Below are positions 38,918-52,314 of a stretch of DNA of 60,000 bases, one piece after another. The DNA is from Symsagittifera roscoffensis (lineage: Eukaryota > Xenacoelomorpha > Acoela > Convolutidae). The position numbers and the translations under genes are program-made. The stretch covers positions 54,392,312 through 54,452,311 of the forward strand of contig NC_087066.1 of NCBI RefSeq assembly GCF_963678635.1, in the 5' to 3' direction. The notes beneath the pieces were generated by a model. It saw only the letters and a list, made by a program, of their open reading frames with translations. It searched no databases and was not told the DNA's origin. How positions within the stretch are numbered: the stretch's first letter is position 1; the number at the start of each line of letters is the position of its first letter.

Positions 38918-41900
38918 GGTCATATTATTGCTTCCAGTATCATGGTTATCCTGGCAAGCAACTTCAAAATCTTGCACGATCATGTAAAGATCTCGCACAA
39001 TCAAGCTTCAAATAATGCTCATTGGCAACTTTCACACCCCCAGAACTTTACAAAAAATAATCGGATCTAAAATATCTTTTTAAAATTGAACTCGGGAAGC
39101 CGATATCTTCAATGGGGGTATAAAAACGTTCAAAGAAAACTTTATTTTCGATCGTTGAAAATTGACTAATAAAAACACACCGACTATAAATATTCCGTTG
39201 TTTTTCGAAAGTTAGAACAATTAGAATGTGAGGATCAAAAGGAGTCAAAAATTTGCCGAATAATGATTTATTCTTTTTGTTCCGACTTTCTTAACGGAAG
39301 TTACGGAATATTTGTGACAAAATTTTTAATATCATTCAAAAAGCATTGTTGTCTTGAGCCTAAATTTGAAAAGATATTTTACCTGTTATGGGGGTTTAGA
39401 GATTGCAATTGTGCGAAGTTGTAACAATTAACGCTCGTGATATTTCGCGCTGAAATGCTTAAGCGGAGGTTTAACCCGTCTTAGAAATAGTTTTAAATTG
39501 GTTGAAGTAAGCTTTTTGTGTAATTGATTCATTAATAGGAGCGATATTTATCTATTTTTACTTCATATGGCGTGTGTGTGGAGGGGGGGGGTGATTTTTA
39601 ACAAAAAAATCTCAAATTAAAAAAAAATCGTTTTTTTTACATGAAATTTTTCATGTTTTTACTGCTCCCTGGATCTTAAAAGGCAGTAGGAACATTCAGG
39701 GCTTCGTCCTGATAGGAGCAGTCTTGTTTTATTTAGGAGAGTGTTTTACTTATACAATAAGTCAATGAAACTGCTTTTACAAAAAAAACTCACCAAGGAT
39801 TATGCAAAAAGCTATACTGCTTATCGAGACATGACCCTGAAAAACACAACCCTGAAAAAAGTTGCGAGATAATCTCCGTCTATTTATAACATTTTTTCGA
39901 TAGGAAAATTAAAATTTCCGATAGTTTTTAGAAAAGTATTTGTTTTCATTGGTTCCTGATTTCAATTCAATCTTAATTTTAAAATCCTGCCCATATCCGT
40001 TTGTAAACGCTTGCTGTGCTCGGAATGTTATCTGCTATTTGCACAGCAAGCGTTTAAAATACGTTTTTGTTATTTCCCAGCATAATTTCTAGAAGAGTTT
40101 GAACTCTGAGACCGAATAATAAAGAAAGTGCATTATTGAAAGTCTTAAAATTAAATTCGATCTAATTTTAATGAAGCACCCTAAATTATCATACAGGCTC
40201 AGAAGAATTTTTTGCCCAAAAGAATTTCTTCAAATATTGTGACAGTTTATCTGAATTAGAACTTTAAAATACGTACGACACATGGGGGATGAAATATGGG
40301 AGGCTAGGTATTTTTACCAGACCGACCATTTACCAGACCAGAAAACATCCAGGGCATCATCCATGGATCACATCAATCAAATGGGCATTATATAGGTTAG
40401 TCAGGGTCTGTTCTGTAATAGGGCCCAACATTTCAAAATTTTTATTAAGCTTGTCCTCATGAAACTTCTTCGCTAGAATTAACTTCAACCAATCAGGTTT
40501 GAGCATTATGATTCAATTTTCGTAAGAGCAAAAAGATCTCTGGAATCCAGGAAGATACAGACAACAAAATATGCGCCTTTCCAGTGCACAGTTTGGCCTG
40601 GCGAGGAATTATGGGCCGTATAATAGAAAAGACCCGGTAGCAATTCATGGTGGGCAAACTAAAGGCAGAACTTTTTTTTCAAATTAACACGCATAAATCA
40701 TTATAATTCACATTTGGTTTCGATTCACCATTCACCGCAGTAGTTTTTGGAAACTATGTGAAAACCTATTCATGAGCAGAATTTTGTGTATGTGAAGGAT
40801 AAGAAGATATGAACAGATGATATGTGTATTTAGAATACTTATATACAAATGCGGATCTGGGATTTTTTCGAGGAGGTGAGGGCGAGTTCTTCAAACAGTT
40901 GCAATACTTTTATCGAATATCTTTTTGGTTCAGTTTGATTTTCAAAGCTCTATGGAATCACCATTAAGGCCTCATTTTAGGGAATATTCTGCCGACAAAC
41001 TTTTGAAAAAATAGAAATGTTTGGGTGGTCAGGGGGGTCGAATTACTGAAGTGAAGGACGTTCACTTCAACACCCCCTCCCCTTCCTCCCCAAATCCGCT
41101 CGTGTCTATATGCCAGTGAGATCGAACAGATTCAGTGGAATGTAGTCTAGCATCAGCCAGTCCTGATTAGTTTTTTCATCTTTTTCAGAGTACAGGAAGA
41201 TTCGCCCACAGTGCCCTCCACCTGCACTCCACCAAGTGAAGAGCATTTTCCAAGATCGATTATGTAAAACATATGATACACTGTTTAATTTTCAAAAGAT
41301 TCTACTAGGATCATTTTAAAAGGAAACAGTTTAATTATTCGCACCTCTAGACTGCCGAATTTTTTTGAAACTCAGTTTAAAAAAACTCATTTTTAATGTT
41401 TTTTGAAAGTCATTTTTTTTTAAATTTTGTATTGTGTAGTTTATTACTGGCGCAAAAAGGATAAACCGAGTGTATTTTTGTTACAGATGACAGCGATGGA
41501 CACAATCTAACTAAATTCAAGCAGGCCTCAAGTACGTTGATAACTAAACACTCATTTTTTTTTGGAAAATTTGGACCAAAAAATTGCGTTTTTTCGGCGC
41601 CCCCCTTGAAAAAAGCATATTTCGACTACGAAGAGGCCTTTAGAAAAAGCAAAAAGCAATTCGCATATGCTTAACCGTTGATTTTTTTCTAAATAGGGGT
41701 GGTGATTTGTTACTAAGTACCAAAAAATAAAAGAGATCCCTAGTTTGTCGTCGCATATATTGTGCTGGATGCTCGCTGATAGGTCTATTGTAAAGTGAAC
41801 ACTATCTGAATTCAAGTTTCTCTACAATTATAATCACAAAGTTGCGACCTTGGCATGATTCTATCAGGTGAGCTTAAAGTAAGTTCGCTAATGGATCACC

Positions 41901-43274
41901 TCCGCTTACTTGCCTCCTTAATTTACACGCGTACAATAATAAAAAAAAACTAGATCAGGAGTTTTTTGGAAAAACCAAAGAGAAATTAGCCTTCACCTGA
42001 ACAAGAGATAAGTGGAATGCGAGCTTGGCTTGAGGTTGGCGTTGTTTGCAAAAACAGCATTTACTTTGAATATTTTCTGCAATCACAGCAGACTACGTAA
42101 CTTTACCATCAAATCTGGAGGAATAACTGCCCGTTGACGACAAAACCCAGACTAATATAATACGCGCCATCGTAACATCAGAAATCAAACAGCAAAAATA
42201 AATGGTACGTTCTTGCCCTTTGAACGCAGCAATGAACCAACCAGAAAGGCTAGTGTCCTAAACACTAAAAACAGACGAGCAGAAACAATTTAGTTGACGA
42301 TATCTAAGATTGGATGTGAAAGATGGTTCCAGCAGGATGTGGAAGTCTGACAGCGTTTGGAAATGGCATTTTGTGAGCTGAGGAACTGTCAGCTCGAAAG
42401 ATACGTTCTATGCACTAGGAAGTAACTGCAGCATAAAGCTCTGGATCAGTTTCATAGTCAACTGAGAGGTCTGGATCACGGTCATCCAAGAGGAGTTGAG
42501 GGTTACTGAAGGACATGATGTGTCCAAAGTGAATGCTTACCACAACGGCAAAGGCTTACCAAAATTCAGGATGCAGCAAAAGTAATAAACGCATATGGAA
42601 TCCGAAAACAACTAGAGGTAAGCAGTATGGGACCAAAGGCAGAAACAAGAGCTTTAACGAGAAGAGGCCACATTCTCAAAATGTCCAACTAGAAACACAC
42701 AAAAAAACGATCCACAGAGTTACTTTAACCGAAAGTTAGTCCCAAAAACACGGCAAAGCACAAAAGAAAATGCAGTAAATTGCGATAGTCGTAGAACAGA
42801 CGATCAAAAAGTAGACATTCAGATAGGGGTAAAGATATATGAAGAAGGTTGAAGTATAGAAGGTTACGCCGGACAAGTAGCAGAAACGCAGACTACAAGA
42901 GAATAACAACAAGTTTGCTTTTCAGTTAATGTTTGTAGTTGATAGTGGCACCTTGTCTAGTGGGATGTCACCGTGTAAATAGCAAAAACTGCATGAAGTA
43001 TTCGTTCTGCTTATTTGAGCAAGATTGTGTGAAGGCGTTGCGAGACTACAACCAACACTACATCCAAAACCATGCAATACTCATCTCCCGAATCTTTCTA
43101 TAGAATGAGCGGTTTGAGAGGTTTTTTGAACCCTGTCGACTATTTTTTGGACCCTAGAACATTTTAGTTTAGTTTTTTTGGTTTAAACTTTGAATACGAC
43201 GAGGGTTAGAAGCTCAGATTTTTCAAGGGTTGATTGCGTGTGCCCTGCAACGACTACATCGGGAAAACAATTTT
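38918..43274 (+). repeat. Tandem segmental duplication, copy A
   Basis: The segment from GGTCATATTATTGCTTCC at 38918 to about 43274 is repeated head to tail from 43283, an offset of about 4365 bp. By eye the copies are roughly 97-98 percent identical, apart from homopolymer changes and a few indels. Copy A has about 175 bp (about 42018-42192) missing from copy B. No convincing gene lies in it. It contains a G-run (about 39580-39590), a 15-bp-arm hairpin at 40005-40055 and many short unsupported frames. Confidence 0.92.
40005..40055. repeat. Perfect 15-bp inverted repeat
   Basis: AAACGCTTGCTGTGC at 40005-40019 is the exact reverse complement of GCACAGCAAGCGTTT at 40041-40055, with a 21-nt loop. 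It is preserved in the duplicate at 44374-44424. Confidence 0.85.
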
Positions 43275-43282
43275 GCTTCCCA

Positions 43283-46200
43283 GGTCATATTATTGCTTCC
43301 CAGTATCATGGTTATCCTGGCAAGCAACTTCAAAATCTTGCACGATCATGTAAAGATCTCGCACAATCAAGCTTCAAATAATGCTCATTGGCAACTTTCA
43401 CACCCCCAGAACTTTACAAAAAATAATCGGATCTAAAATATCTTTTTAAAATTGAACTCGGGAAGCCGATATCTTCAATGGGGGTATAAAAACGTTCAAA
43501 GAAAACTTTATTTTCGATCGTTGAAAATTGACTAAAAAAACACACCGACTATAAATATTCCGTTTTTTTTCGAAAGTTAGAACAATTAGAATGTGAGGAT
43601 CAAAAGGAGTCAAAAATTTGCCGAATAATGATTTATTCTTTTTGTTCCGACTTTCTTAACGGAAGTTACGGAATATTTGTGACAAAATTTTTTATATCAT
43701 TCAAAAAGCATTGTTGTCTTGAGCCTAAATTTGAAAAGATATTTTACCTGTTATGGGGATTTAGAGATTGCAATTGTGCGAAGTTGTAACAATTAACGCT
43801 CGTGATATTTCGCGCTGAAATGCTTAAGCGGAGGTTTAACCCGTCTTAGAAATAGTTTTAAATTGGTTGAAGTAAGCTTTTTGTGTAATTGATTCATTAC
43901 TAGGAGCGATATTTATCTATTTTTACTTCATATGGCGTGTGTGTGGAGGGGGGGGGGGGTGATTTTTAACAAAAAAATCTCAAATTAAAAAAAAATCGTT
44001 TTTTTTACATGAAATTTTTCATGTTTTTACTGCTCCCTGGATCTTAAAAGGCAGTAGGAACATTCAGGGCTTCGTCATGATAGGAGCAGTCTTGTTTTAT
44101 TTAGGAGAGTGTTTTACTTATACAATAAGTCAATGAAACTGCTTTTACAAAAAAAAACTCACCAAGGATTATGCAACAAGCTATACTGCTTATCGAGACA
44201 TGACCCTGAAAAACACAACCCTGAAAAAAGTTGCGAGATAATCTCCGTCTATTTATAACATTTTTTCGATAGGAAATTTAAAATTTCCGATAGTTTTTAG
44301 AAAAGTATTTGTTTTCATTGGTTCCTGATTTCAATTCAATCTTAATTTTAAAATCCTGCCCATATCCGTTTGTAAACGCTTGCTGTGCTCGGAATGTTAT
44401 CTGCTATTTGCACAGCAAGCGTTTAAAATACGTTTTTGTTATTTCCCAGCATAATTTCTAGAAGAGTTTGAACTCTGAAACCGAATAATAAAGAAAGTGC
44501 ATTATTGAAAGTCTTAAAATTAAATTCGATCTAATTTTAATGAAGCACCTAAAATTATCATACAGGCTCAGAAGAATTTTTTGCCCAAAAGAATTTCTTC
44601 AAATATTGTGACAGTTTATCTGAATTAGAACTTTAAAATACGTACGACACATGGGGGATGAAATATGGGAGGCTAGGTATTTTACCAGACCGACCATTTA
44701 CCAGACCAGAAAACATCCAGGGCATCATCCATGGATCACATCAATCAAATGGGCATTATATAGGTTAGTCAGGGTCTGTTCTGTAATAGGGCCCAACATT
44801 TCAAAATTTTTATTAAGCTTGTCCTCATGAAACTTCTTCGCTAGAATTAACTTCAACCAATCAGGTTTGAGCATTATGATTCAATTTTCGTAAGAGCAAA
44901 AAGATCTCTGGAATCCAGGAAGATACAGACAACAAAATATGCGCCTTTCCAGTGCACAGTTTGGCCTGGCGAGGAATTATGGGCCGTATAATAGAAAAGA
45001 CCCGGTAGCAATTCATGGTGGGCAAACTAAAGGCAGAACTTTTTTTTCAAATTAACACGCATAAATCATTATAATTCACATTTGGTTTCGATTCACCATT
45101 CACCGCAGTAGTTTTTGGAAACTATGTGAAAACCTATTCATGAGCAGAATTTTGTGTATGTGAAGGATAAGAAGATATGAACAGATGATATGTGTATTTA
45201 GAATACTTATATACAAATGCGGATCTGGGATTTTTTCGAGGAGGTGAGGGCGAGTTCTTCAAACAGTTGCAATACTTTTATCGAATATCTTTTTGGTTCA
45301 GTTTGACTTTCAAAGCTCTATGGAATCACCATTAAGGCCTCATTTTAGGGAATATTCTGCCGACAAACTTTTGAAAAAATAGAAATGTTTGGGTGGTCAG
45401 GGGGGTCGAATTACTGAAGTGAAGGACGTTCACTTCAACACCCCCTCCCCTTCCTCCCCAAATCCGCTCGTGTCTATATGCCAGTGAGATCGAACAGATT
45501 CAGTGGAATGTAGTCTAGCATCAGCCAGTCCTGATTAGTTTTTTCATCTTTTTCAGAGTACAGGAAGATTCGCCCACAGTGCCCTCCACCTGCACTCCAC
45601 CAAGTGAAGAGCATTTTCCAAGATCGATTATGTAAAACATATGATACACTGTTTAATTTTCAAAAGATTCTACTAGGATCATTTTAAAAGGAAACAGTTT
45701 AAGTATTCACACCCCTAGACTGCTGCATTTTTTCGAAACTCATTTTAAAAAAACTCATTTTTAATGTTTTTTGAAAGTCAATTTTTTTAAAAAATCTTTT
45801 ATGTTGGGTATTTTAGCCCAAAAAAAGACCAGACTAAAAGACACGATTTGTCGCGAGACGGGGCTATAATTTTGTATTGTGTAGTTTATTACTGGCGCAA
45901 AAATGGTAACCCGAGTGTGTTTTTAGTTACAGATGACAGCGATGGACACAATCTAACTAAATTCAAGCTGGCATCAAGTACGTTGATAACTAAACACTCT
46001 TTGTTTTTTGGAAAATTTGGAAATTTTTTGGAAAATTTGGAATTTTTTTTTGGAAAATTTGGACCAAAAAATTGCGTTTTTTCGGTTAGAGCTCCCTCCT
46101 GAAAAATATTATATTTCGACTCCGAAGACGCCTTTAGAACAAGCAATTCTCATATGCTTAACCGTTGGTTTACTTCTTAATAGGGGTGGTGATTCGTTAC

Positions 46201-46957
46201 TAAGTACCAAATGGGGAATAATAAAAAAGATCCCTAGTTTGTCGTCGCATAGATTGTGCTGGATGCTCGCTGATAGGTCTGCTGTAAAGTGAACAGTATC
46301 TAAATTCAAGTTTCTCTACAAGTATAATCACAAAGTTGCGACCTTGGCATGATTCTATCAGGTGAGCTTAAAGTAAGTTCGCTAATGGATCACCTCCGCT
46401 TACTTGCCTCCTTAATTTACACGCGTGCAATAATAAAAAAAACTATATCAGGAGTTTTTTAAAAAAAAAACCAAAGAGAAATTAGCCTTCACTTGAACAA
46501 GAGATAAGTGGAATGCAAAAATAAATGGTACGTTCTTGCCCTTTGAACGCAGCAATGAACTAACCAGAAAGGCTAGTGTCCTAAACACTAAAAACAGAAG
46601 AGCAGAAACAATTTAGTTGACGATATCTAAGATTGGATGTGAAAGATGGTTCCAGCAGGATGTGGAAGTATGGCAGGGTTTGGAAATGGCATTTTGTAAG
46701 CTGAGGAACTGTCAACTCTTAAGATACGTTCTATGCACTAGGAAGTAACTGCAGCATAAAGCTCTGGATCAGTTTCATAGTCAACTGAGAGGTCTGGATC
46801 ACGGTCATCCAAGAGGAGTTGGGGGTTACTGAAGGACATGATGTGTCCAAGGTGAATGTTTACCACAACGGCAAAGACTTACCAAAATTCAGGATGCAGC
46901 AAAAGTAACAAACGCTTATGGAATCCGAAAATAACAAGAGGTAAACAGTATGGGAGC
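43283..46957 (+). repeat. Tandem segmental duplication, copy B (left part)
   Basis: This repeats 38918 to about 42625 in order. It lacks the 175-bp piece of copy A but has about 80 extra bp near 45785-45865, and a GGAAAATTTGG motif expanded near 46010-46065. At 46957 it is broken by the LTR element 46958-53986 and resumes at 53987. Confidence 0.92.
44374..44424. repeat. Perfect 15-bp inverted repeat (duplicate)
   Basis: Same hairpin as 40005-40055 in copy B, arms unchanged. Confidence 0.85.
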
Positions 46958-47216
46958 TGTAATAATCCAATACTTCGTTCTAGTTAGTTAATGAAAACAG
47001 AAGAGTTTATATCTTTAATTTAAACTTCTTGTCAATGATCTTTTTGTTCAGAGATCTTGTTGATCACTCTCTGCAACTTGGTTTCGCAACCGTTCAAATG
47101 ACTGTTGCATTAGGCCTGCTAGATTGGCCTTGAAAAGGTAATAACAATATATAACAGATTATTAATCATAATAATTCTCCAAGGTTACTGTGGCAACAGT
47201 ACTACACAGTACCACA
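46958..47216 (-). repeat. 3' LTR of the 7-kb Gypsy element
   Basis: On the plus strand it runs TGTAATAATCC ... AGTACCACA. The sequence just right of it, TTCCCCT, is the complement of the polypurine tract. Confidence 0.9.
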
Positions 47217-47729
47217 TTCCCCTGAAAACAACAAAATTTTATATAATACCATATAAAATTTTAAAATTACAATATGAGTTTTAGTCTCAGTTTAATATCA
47301 ATGTTTGATTTTGTTTAGTTTCTATTTCTGCTCCCTGTTTTTCTTTTCCGACTCCGATTGTTTCCTCGCGGCATTCCATGATTTAGAGGTGTCCAACGAT
47401 GTGGCCCCAAATCTACGTTTGAAAAAATGTCGCTCCAATAGGCCAAATGTCTTGTTCATTGGCGTGGATTAACTGTCAACAGTTTTGATCGTTGCTAATC
47501 TCGTCCGATATGCCTCGAGAGCTGCCAGATTCAAATCGGTAATGTCGTCCTCGCAAGTAATCATTTTACAGAATGAGACACTGGGCTGTCATATCTTTTT
47601 GGCCCCTGATTTTTAGTCTCTGTATTGCTTCGCCTCACCGTTGTCTGCTCTTCTTCCTTGTCCGACTCATCGGAGAAACCTGGTGGAGGACAATCATCGA
47701 CTGAGACCTCCGGTTGTGTGAGGATTTGT
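47217..47729 (-). other. 3' end of the Gypsy polyprotein and untranslated region
   Basis: A C-run of about ten at 47746-47756 shifts the frame. Beyond it, another frame keeps protein-like acidic sequence (AEQILTQPEVSVDDCPPPG, then FSDESDKEEE) until about 47570, so the polyprotein probably once ended further left than the present stop. The last 300 bp before the LTR appear non-coding. Confidence 0.55.
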
Positions 47730-49133
47730 TCAGCTTCGTTTTGAACCCCCCCCCCTGGTCAGTACCTGTTCTGCGAGTTTGTCCCATTCCTCTGGTGTCA
47801 TATCCTTGTTCTGGATTGTATCCAGTATTTCTTTTTCTTTAGTCTGCCGAATAATGCGTTGACTCTCTGAGACTTTCTTTGGAGTTGATGACGCTGGGAA
47901 ATCGTGGTCAACGGTGTCTCGATCTTTAGGGTCTTTCGCTGCTATTTTCACAGCTTTTAATCGTCGGGCTTCTTGCGCTGTAGGCTTACTCATACTACTC
48001 TTTTGATTCTGCACCGAGGGTCCTGCTCTGTTTGGTTTATTCCTTTTCCCACCTAAATTCAAACCATCGCCCGTCTCCGTGTCCTTCGAAGTTACTATAG
48101 TCGGACTATTTTGGAATTTATTCGTAGTAGCTCTACTGTCTTCAATTGGTACTTTATTGCACCGCCACTGATCGTCCATATCATTTTCCTCCGCTGATTC
48201 ACTATCAGCCTCTTCATACTCTCGAACTGTCTTCTGCTGTTTACTTCTTGGCTCATCCCCCGTTGGATTTCTTTTCTTTTCGGATCCGCTCACAGTAGAC
48301 TGTACGGATACTTTATAATTCGCAATATCACTCTTTCTATAAACTGCACTTGCAGCTGTCTTCACAGTCGAGGGTGTCTCTGCCACAATTTTTCCTTTGA
48401 GTGGTATCGCTAAAGCCTTTCCACTTTTCCGTTGCTCGTGTTTGCGAAGGAAATTACCTGACCAATTATCAGTCTCTGCACTCTGTTTATCTTCAATAAA
48501 TCCTCGTTCCCATGAATATAACAATTCTTTTCTGAGTTCACGATTTATGGTGCTGGTCTCATCGACGATTCGTCTCAACTCGTTAGCCGATGTGTCTCTC
48601 CGGGTGGCATTCCATCTCGCATTTGCCTCCAGTAGTTGTTTCAACTCCTTAGCTATTGCTCGTCCTTTTCCGGCGGCCGTACTTCGTAGAAAAAGTGGGC
48701 TGACGTCACGACTATTTTGTCCTTTTCGAATAATCTTCACATTATCCATTGATTGGTCTATGCGTCTTTTTAATTGGGAAGCTGTTATTGCAGATCTTTC
48801 CAGATGTTCTTTATCTAAACGACCAGACTCATTAATGAATTTATCCCTCAAAATTTTAAATTCAGTTTTGGGCAATCGACCGAAGTGTGCTTCAAATGGT
48901 GACAATTTTACTATCGTTTTTTGTTTATTCCATCTTAAATCTCTAATGATTGTACTTAAGCGAAGTATAGCCGGTTGTACGTTTTCATCTAACAGCATGA
49001 CACCCAGTCTTCGTTTAATGGTCTGTATCGTTCGCTCTACCAGACCACATTCTCGATGATCACCCACCGGACAGAACTTTAAACCCAGAAAACTGATCCG
49101 TTTTAATCGACTCCGATATTCCCTGTGTATCAA
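47730..49133 (-). pseudogene. pol: Gypsy integrase C-terminal half and long tail
   Basis: 467 codons in a different frame from the rest of pol. It opens within the integrase core: CPVGDHRECGLVERTIQTIK carries the catalytic Glu (codon near 49037), followed by LSPFEAHFGRLPKTEF, typical of the group. A long Lys/Glu/Ser-rich tail follows, with no chromodomain seen. The second catalytic Asp is in the previous frame at about 49098. Only about 20 codons separate it from the Glu, instead of the usual 35 residues, so a deletion plus frameshift has destroyed the core. Confidence 0.8.
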
Positions 49134-49134
49134 A

Positions 49135-49593
49135 TTAGGTACGAAGAAATTTTATTGTTGAGTTTCCCACAGTAGATTTCGTGACTTTAACTGATGGAAA
49201 CTTAGAGTATCTATCAATAGCAACCAACGAATATATCTTCTTCCCCTTATGATCTTCAAGTGGGCCCGCATAATCTAATTGCAATTCTTGCCCCGACTGC
49301 GTCAGCAGTGGAAGTGGTTTTGCCGAATTTTTCGGAAGTATATTTTTAGCGTTCTTACCATAACGAGTGCAACTTCTACACTCCTCGGCCAGGTTGACTA
49401 TGTCTTTATGTATGTGTGGCCACCATAAATATTTGGACACCTCTAACATTGCCTCCTGATCGGGATGGCCCTGATGAGTTCGTCGAAGCACGGCATGTTT
49501 CAGTTTATCCGGCCCGGCTAATCGGTTTCCCACCAGAAGACAGTCGTCGACCACGGACATCTGTTGCCACAGAGGGTTAGTGTATGGCCCCAA
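49135..49593 (-). pseudogene. pol: Gypsy integrase: zinc finger and first catalytic Asp
   Basis: The HHCC finger is visible as RRTHQGHPDQEAM and ECRSCTRYGKN. The core begins LQLDYAGPLEDHKGKK (first Asp), then IYSLVAIDRYSKFPSV. The frame stops at 49135-49137; the same frame continues briefly (SIKTDQFSGF, second Asp) before the frameshift. Confidence 0.85.
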
Positions 49594-50280
49594 TTAGTTG
49601 AAATCCTTGCCTGTCATCACGCTCCACCATCCTTCTTAGCCTATCCATCCAGGTGTCTTCTGTTACTTTTGTCAAACAATTTCGTAAGAGCCAGTGGGCC
49701 AATCTCTTTATTCCCTGTCTTCTATGCTCTCCCCGGTGAGATCTACTTCAACTACTTGCCCTATTCTTACTTCGTCCCTTGTTTTGTTCTCCAATAGTGT
49801 TCTTGGGCTCTGCATTGAAGAGATTGCTTCTAACTCGATCATTGATCTGGGTTTGTCATCTCTTTCCGCCCCTATAAGCTCCCAGAACGAAACTAGTGCT
49901 GGTTGTGATGTTGCAATAGTTGACGTTGATGGGCCGCTGTTTCCGGTGTTCGCCTGGATGTACCGATTCATTGCTCTCCATTGCACCTGTGGTATTTCAT
50001 CTGAGTCTGAATTGTCTCAATCCGACTTATTCGGAGTACGCTGGATTGTCCTAGTCCGTTGAAATTATGTTTCAGTGACTTCCTCCGTCAACGTATTGAG
50101 GCTATTTCGTTCCTGTATTCTGACTATTTTTCTCCCCTTTCGGCTGTTCGATGTTTCGCCTGTTTTCAATTCTCTATTTTCTTTCAAACAATCTCTGATT
50201 CTGGTTTTAGTGTGAATTGGTAAATTCCTTTGATTTATTTTGGAATTTTCAACCGATTGTATTGAATGACAACTTTGAGG
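49594..50280 (-). other. RNase H to integrase linker of the Gypsy element
   Basis: Minus-strand frames are broken (for example 49986-49708 and several stops). A run VEVDLTGESIEDRE and Ser/Thr-rich sequence fit a polyprotein linker that has decayed. No separate gene. Confidence 0.5.
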
Positions 50281-50733
50281 TTAACTGATCTCTGGTTTTT
50301 CACAGTTTTCTCGTTTAGTCGATCGCGAACTTGTTTTGCTTTCGTTCCGGTCGTGCCCTGTTCGATTTTGTCCATTTTGGTTGCCATAACAACTGTTGGA
50401 TGACGTGTTCTGTTTTGACACACTCTGATCATTTACAGAATATTCTAGAACGTTTTCGTTCCAGTCGAGCCCTTTGTGATCACTCAGTCGACTGTGTAAA
50501 CAGTCGAGAGCCTTGTGATAACTTTCTATCGATGAGACTACGAATTTTTCATCTAATTCTGACTCTGGCCACGGTTCGCCATTAGGGTCTCTAGACAAAT
50601 AATCTACTATGCCCATATCCCTTACTGTTATATGAACAGTTTTAAATTGATAAGGCAATAATCTATCTACCAATCTAGTCAGCCGAGATTGATAGGTTTT
50701 GTTTGACCTATTTTCATCTAAAGCTGAAACCAA
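50281..50733 (-). pseudogene. pol: Gypsy RNase H C-terminal part and linker
   Basis: In register with the RT frame and separated from it by one TAA (50737-50739), where relatives have Lys in DHKALVS; here ALVSALDENRSNK follows the stop. ITVRDMGIVDYLSRDP is the RNase H end motif (VADYLSR-type). Confidence 0.85.
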
Positions 50734-50736
50734 CGC

Positions 50737-51873
50737 TTAATGGTCTGTGGCTATCACGAATTCTTTCCCTAACAAATAGTGTTTAAATCGATCAACAGAC
50801 CATACTACTGCTAACAATTTCAGCTCATTCGTCGAGTATTTCTTTTCTTGAATGTTCAAATATCTCGACGCAAATGCAATTGGTACCCAATCCCCCTCGA
50901 CTCTCTGTTGTTCTAACGTTGCGCCTAACCCACAATGGCTAGCGTCACATTTTACTCTAGTAGCCATCTTAGGGTCATAATAATGGATTTTAGGTATATT
51001 CGCAACCGCTGTTTTTATCAATTCGAATATTTCCGAATGTTCTTCCCCCCACTCGAATTTTATAACTTGAATTTTCACACTTTTAAGTTTCTTTTTCTCA
51101 TTCTCTTCTCGCAAAAGAGGTCTAAGTTTTTCTGTTGAACCAGCCGCGTTTGGGATGAATTGAGCCAAATGATTTTTGCTATCCATAACTGACCTAAGTT
51201 GTTTCAAAGATTTTAGCGGACTGAGCTTGACTATCGCTTCCGTTTTTGTTATTTTCGGTGAAATGCCTTCTGACAATAACTTGTGCCCTAGCCAATTCAC
51301 CTCATTTTGAAAAAATTTACATTTCGGCAGTTTCAAGGCCATATTTTCTCTGCCGAGTTTTTCCAAAACGTTCATAATCAATTTTTTATGTTCGTGTTCA
51401 CTCCCTTTAGATACAACGAGTAAATTATCAAGGAAACAGAACGTGTTTTTTGCATGATTTAGAGTTCTATCCATAGCACTTTGGAACTCTGCTGGCATGT
51501 CCGCAAGCCCATAGAATCCAGTGAGAAACCTGTACGTTGCAGTGGCCTGTCCGCCTATGATGTTAAAGTTGCATTGTTTTGCTGTCTCTGCAGTCAACTT
51601 TATTTGACTGTACGCATACTTCAAGTCTAATAATGAGAAATACAAAGTACCGTTTGTATTTGCTGTTACTATTTGACTAACCCCATCCAATAACTCGCCA
51701 ACATTAGGCATTTGATATTTGTTTTTGAACAACTGCCTGTTGATAGGTTTTGCATCTAAAGCCAGTTTTATGCAATCATCTTTTTTCACTGTGATTACAA
51801 TTGGTGCTATAAAAGAATCGCTAGTGCATTTGTCCAGACGTTTTATATGCCCTCCTTTTAACAGTTTTTCCAT
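50737..51873 (-). pseudogene. pol: Gypsy reverse transcriptase and RNase H
   Basis: 378 codons. RT segments are LALDAKPINRQLFKN, YFSLLDLKYAYSQIKL, RFLTGFYGLADMPAEFQSAM and the catalytic box FCFLDNLLVVSKGS. The box is FLDN rather than FLDD, so the second catalytic Asp is changed to Asn (GAT AAT), which would inactivate polymerisation. Connection and RNase H follow (VKCDASHCGLGATLEQ, IAFASRYLN, YSTNELKLLAVVW). The frame ends at a TAA directly after the DH pair. Upstream, QKGRRIPIHIQEKVHEKMEK connects to the preceding frame through one stop at 51925. Confidence 0.9.
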
Positions 51874-51924
51874 TTTTTCATGTACTTTTTCCTGGATGTG
51901 TATTGGGATCCTTCTCCCTTTCTG

Positions 51925-52272
51925 TTATAATGGACAAAGTGTATATTTGAACTTTCTACTGACAAAATGATTTTTCGAGCAACCCTGACGATCAAAAACG
52001 TTCTTAAATTTACTATAAATTTTGTTTTTCCAACCTTCTGACTGTTCGCACAGTAGCCCATCAAACCTCGTCTTGTTTTTTGATGGCAGCTTTTTTGTTG
52101 TGTGTATCCCAACTTTGCTCTGTAAATCCAGCCCCAATATGCATCTTGTGCGTCGTTCTGTGATCAGAAACGATGCCCCCACTACTTCCCACCCTGCCGA
52201 ACGGATGGTTGTGGTGATTGTTCCCAAAATATTAATTGGCTGTTTATTGTAGTCTACAAATTGAGCTGTCAA
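51925..52272 (-). pseudogene. pol: Gypsy protease C-terminal part and RT N-terminus
   Basis: 115 codons in the same register. CILGLDLQSKVGI is the ILGxD segment of retropepsins, about 90 residues after the active site located in the preceding frame. The stop at 51925 (YTLCPL then stop then QKGRR) looks like a Gln codon changed to TAA. Confidence 0.8.
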
Positions 52273-52314
52273 GTTTAGATTCTCCCGTGGAATAAACTTC
52301 GTATTTTTGGAAGA

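Noticed and set aside
48397-49059. 220-codon plus-strand frame
   Set aside because: It is antisense to the Gypsy integrase and tail and has no recognisable motif.
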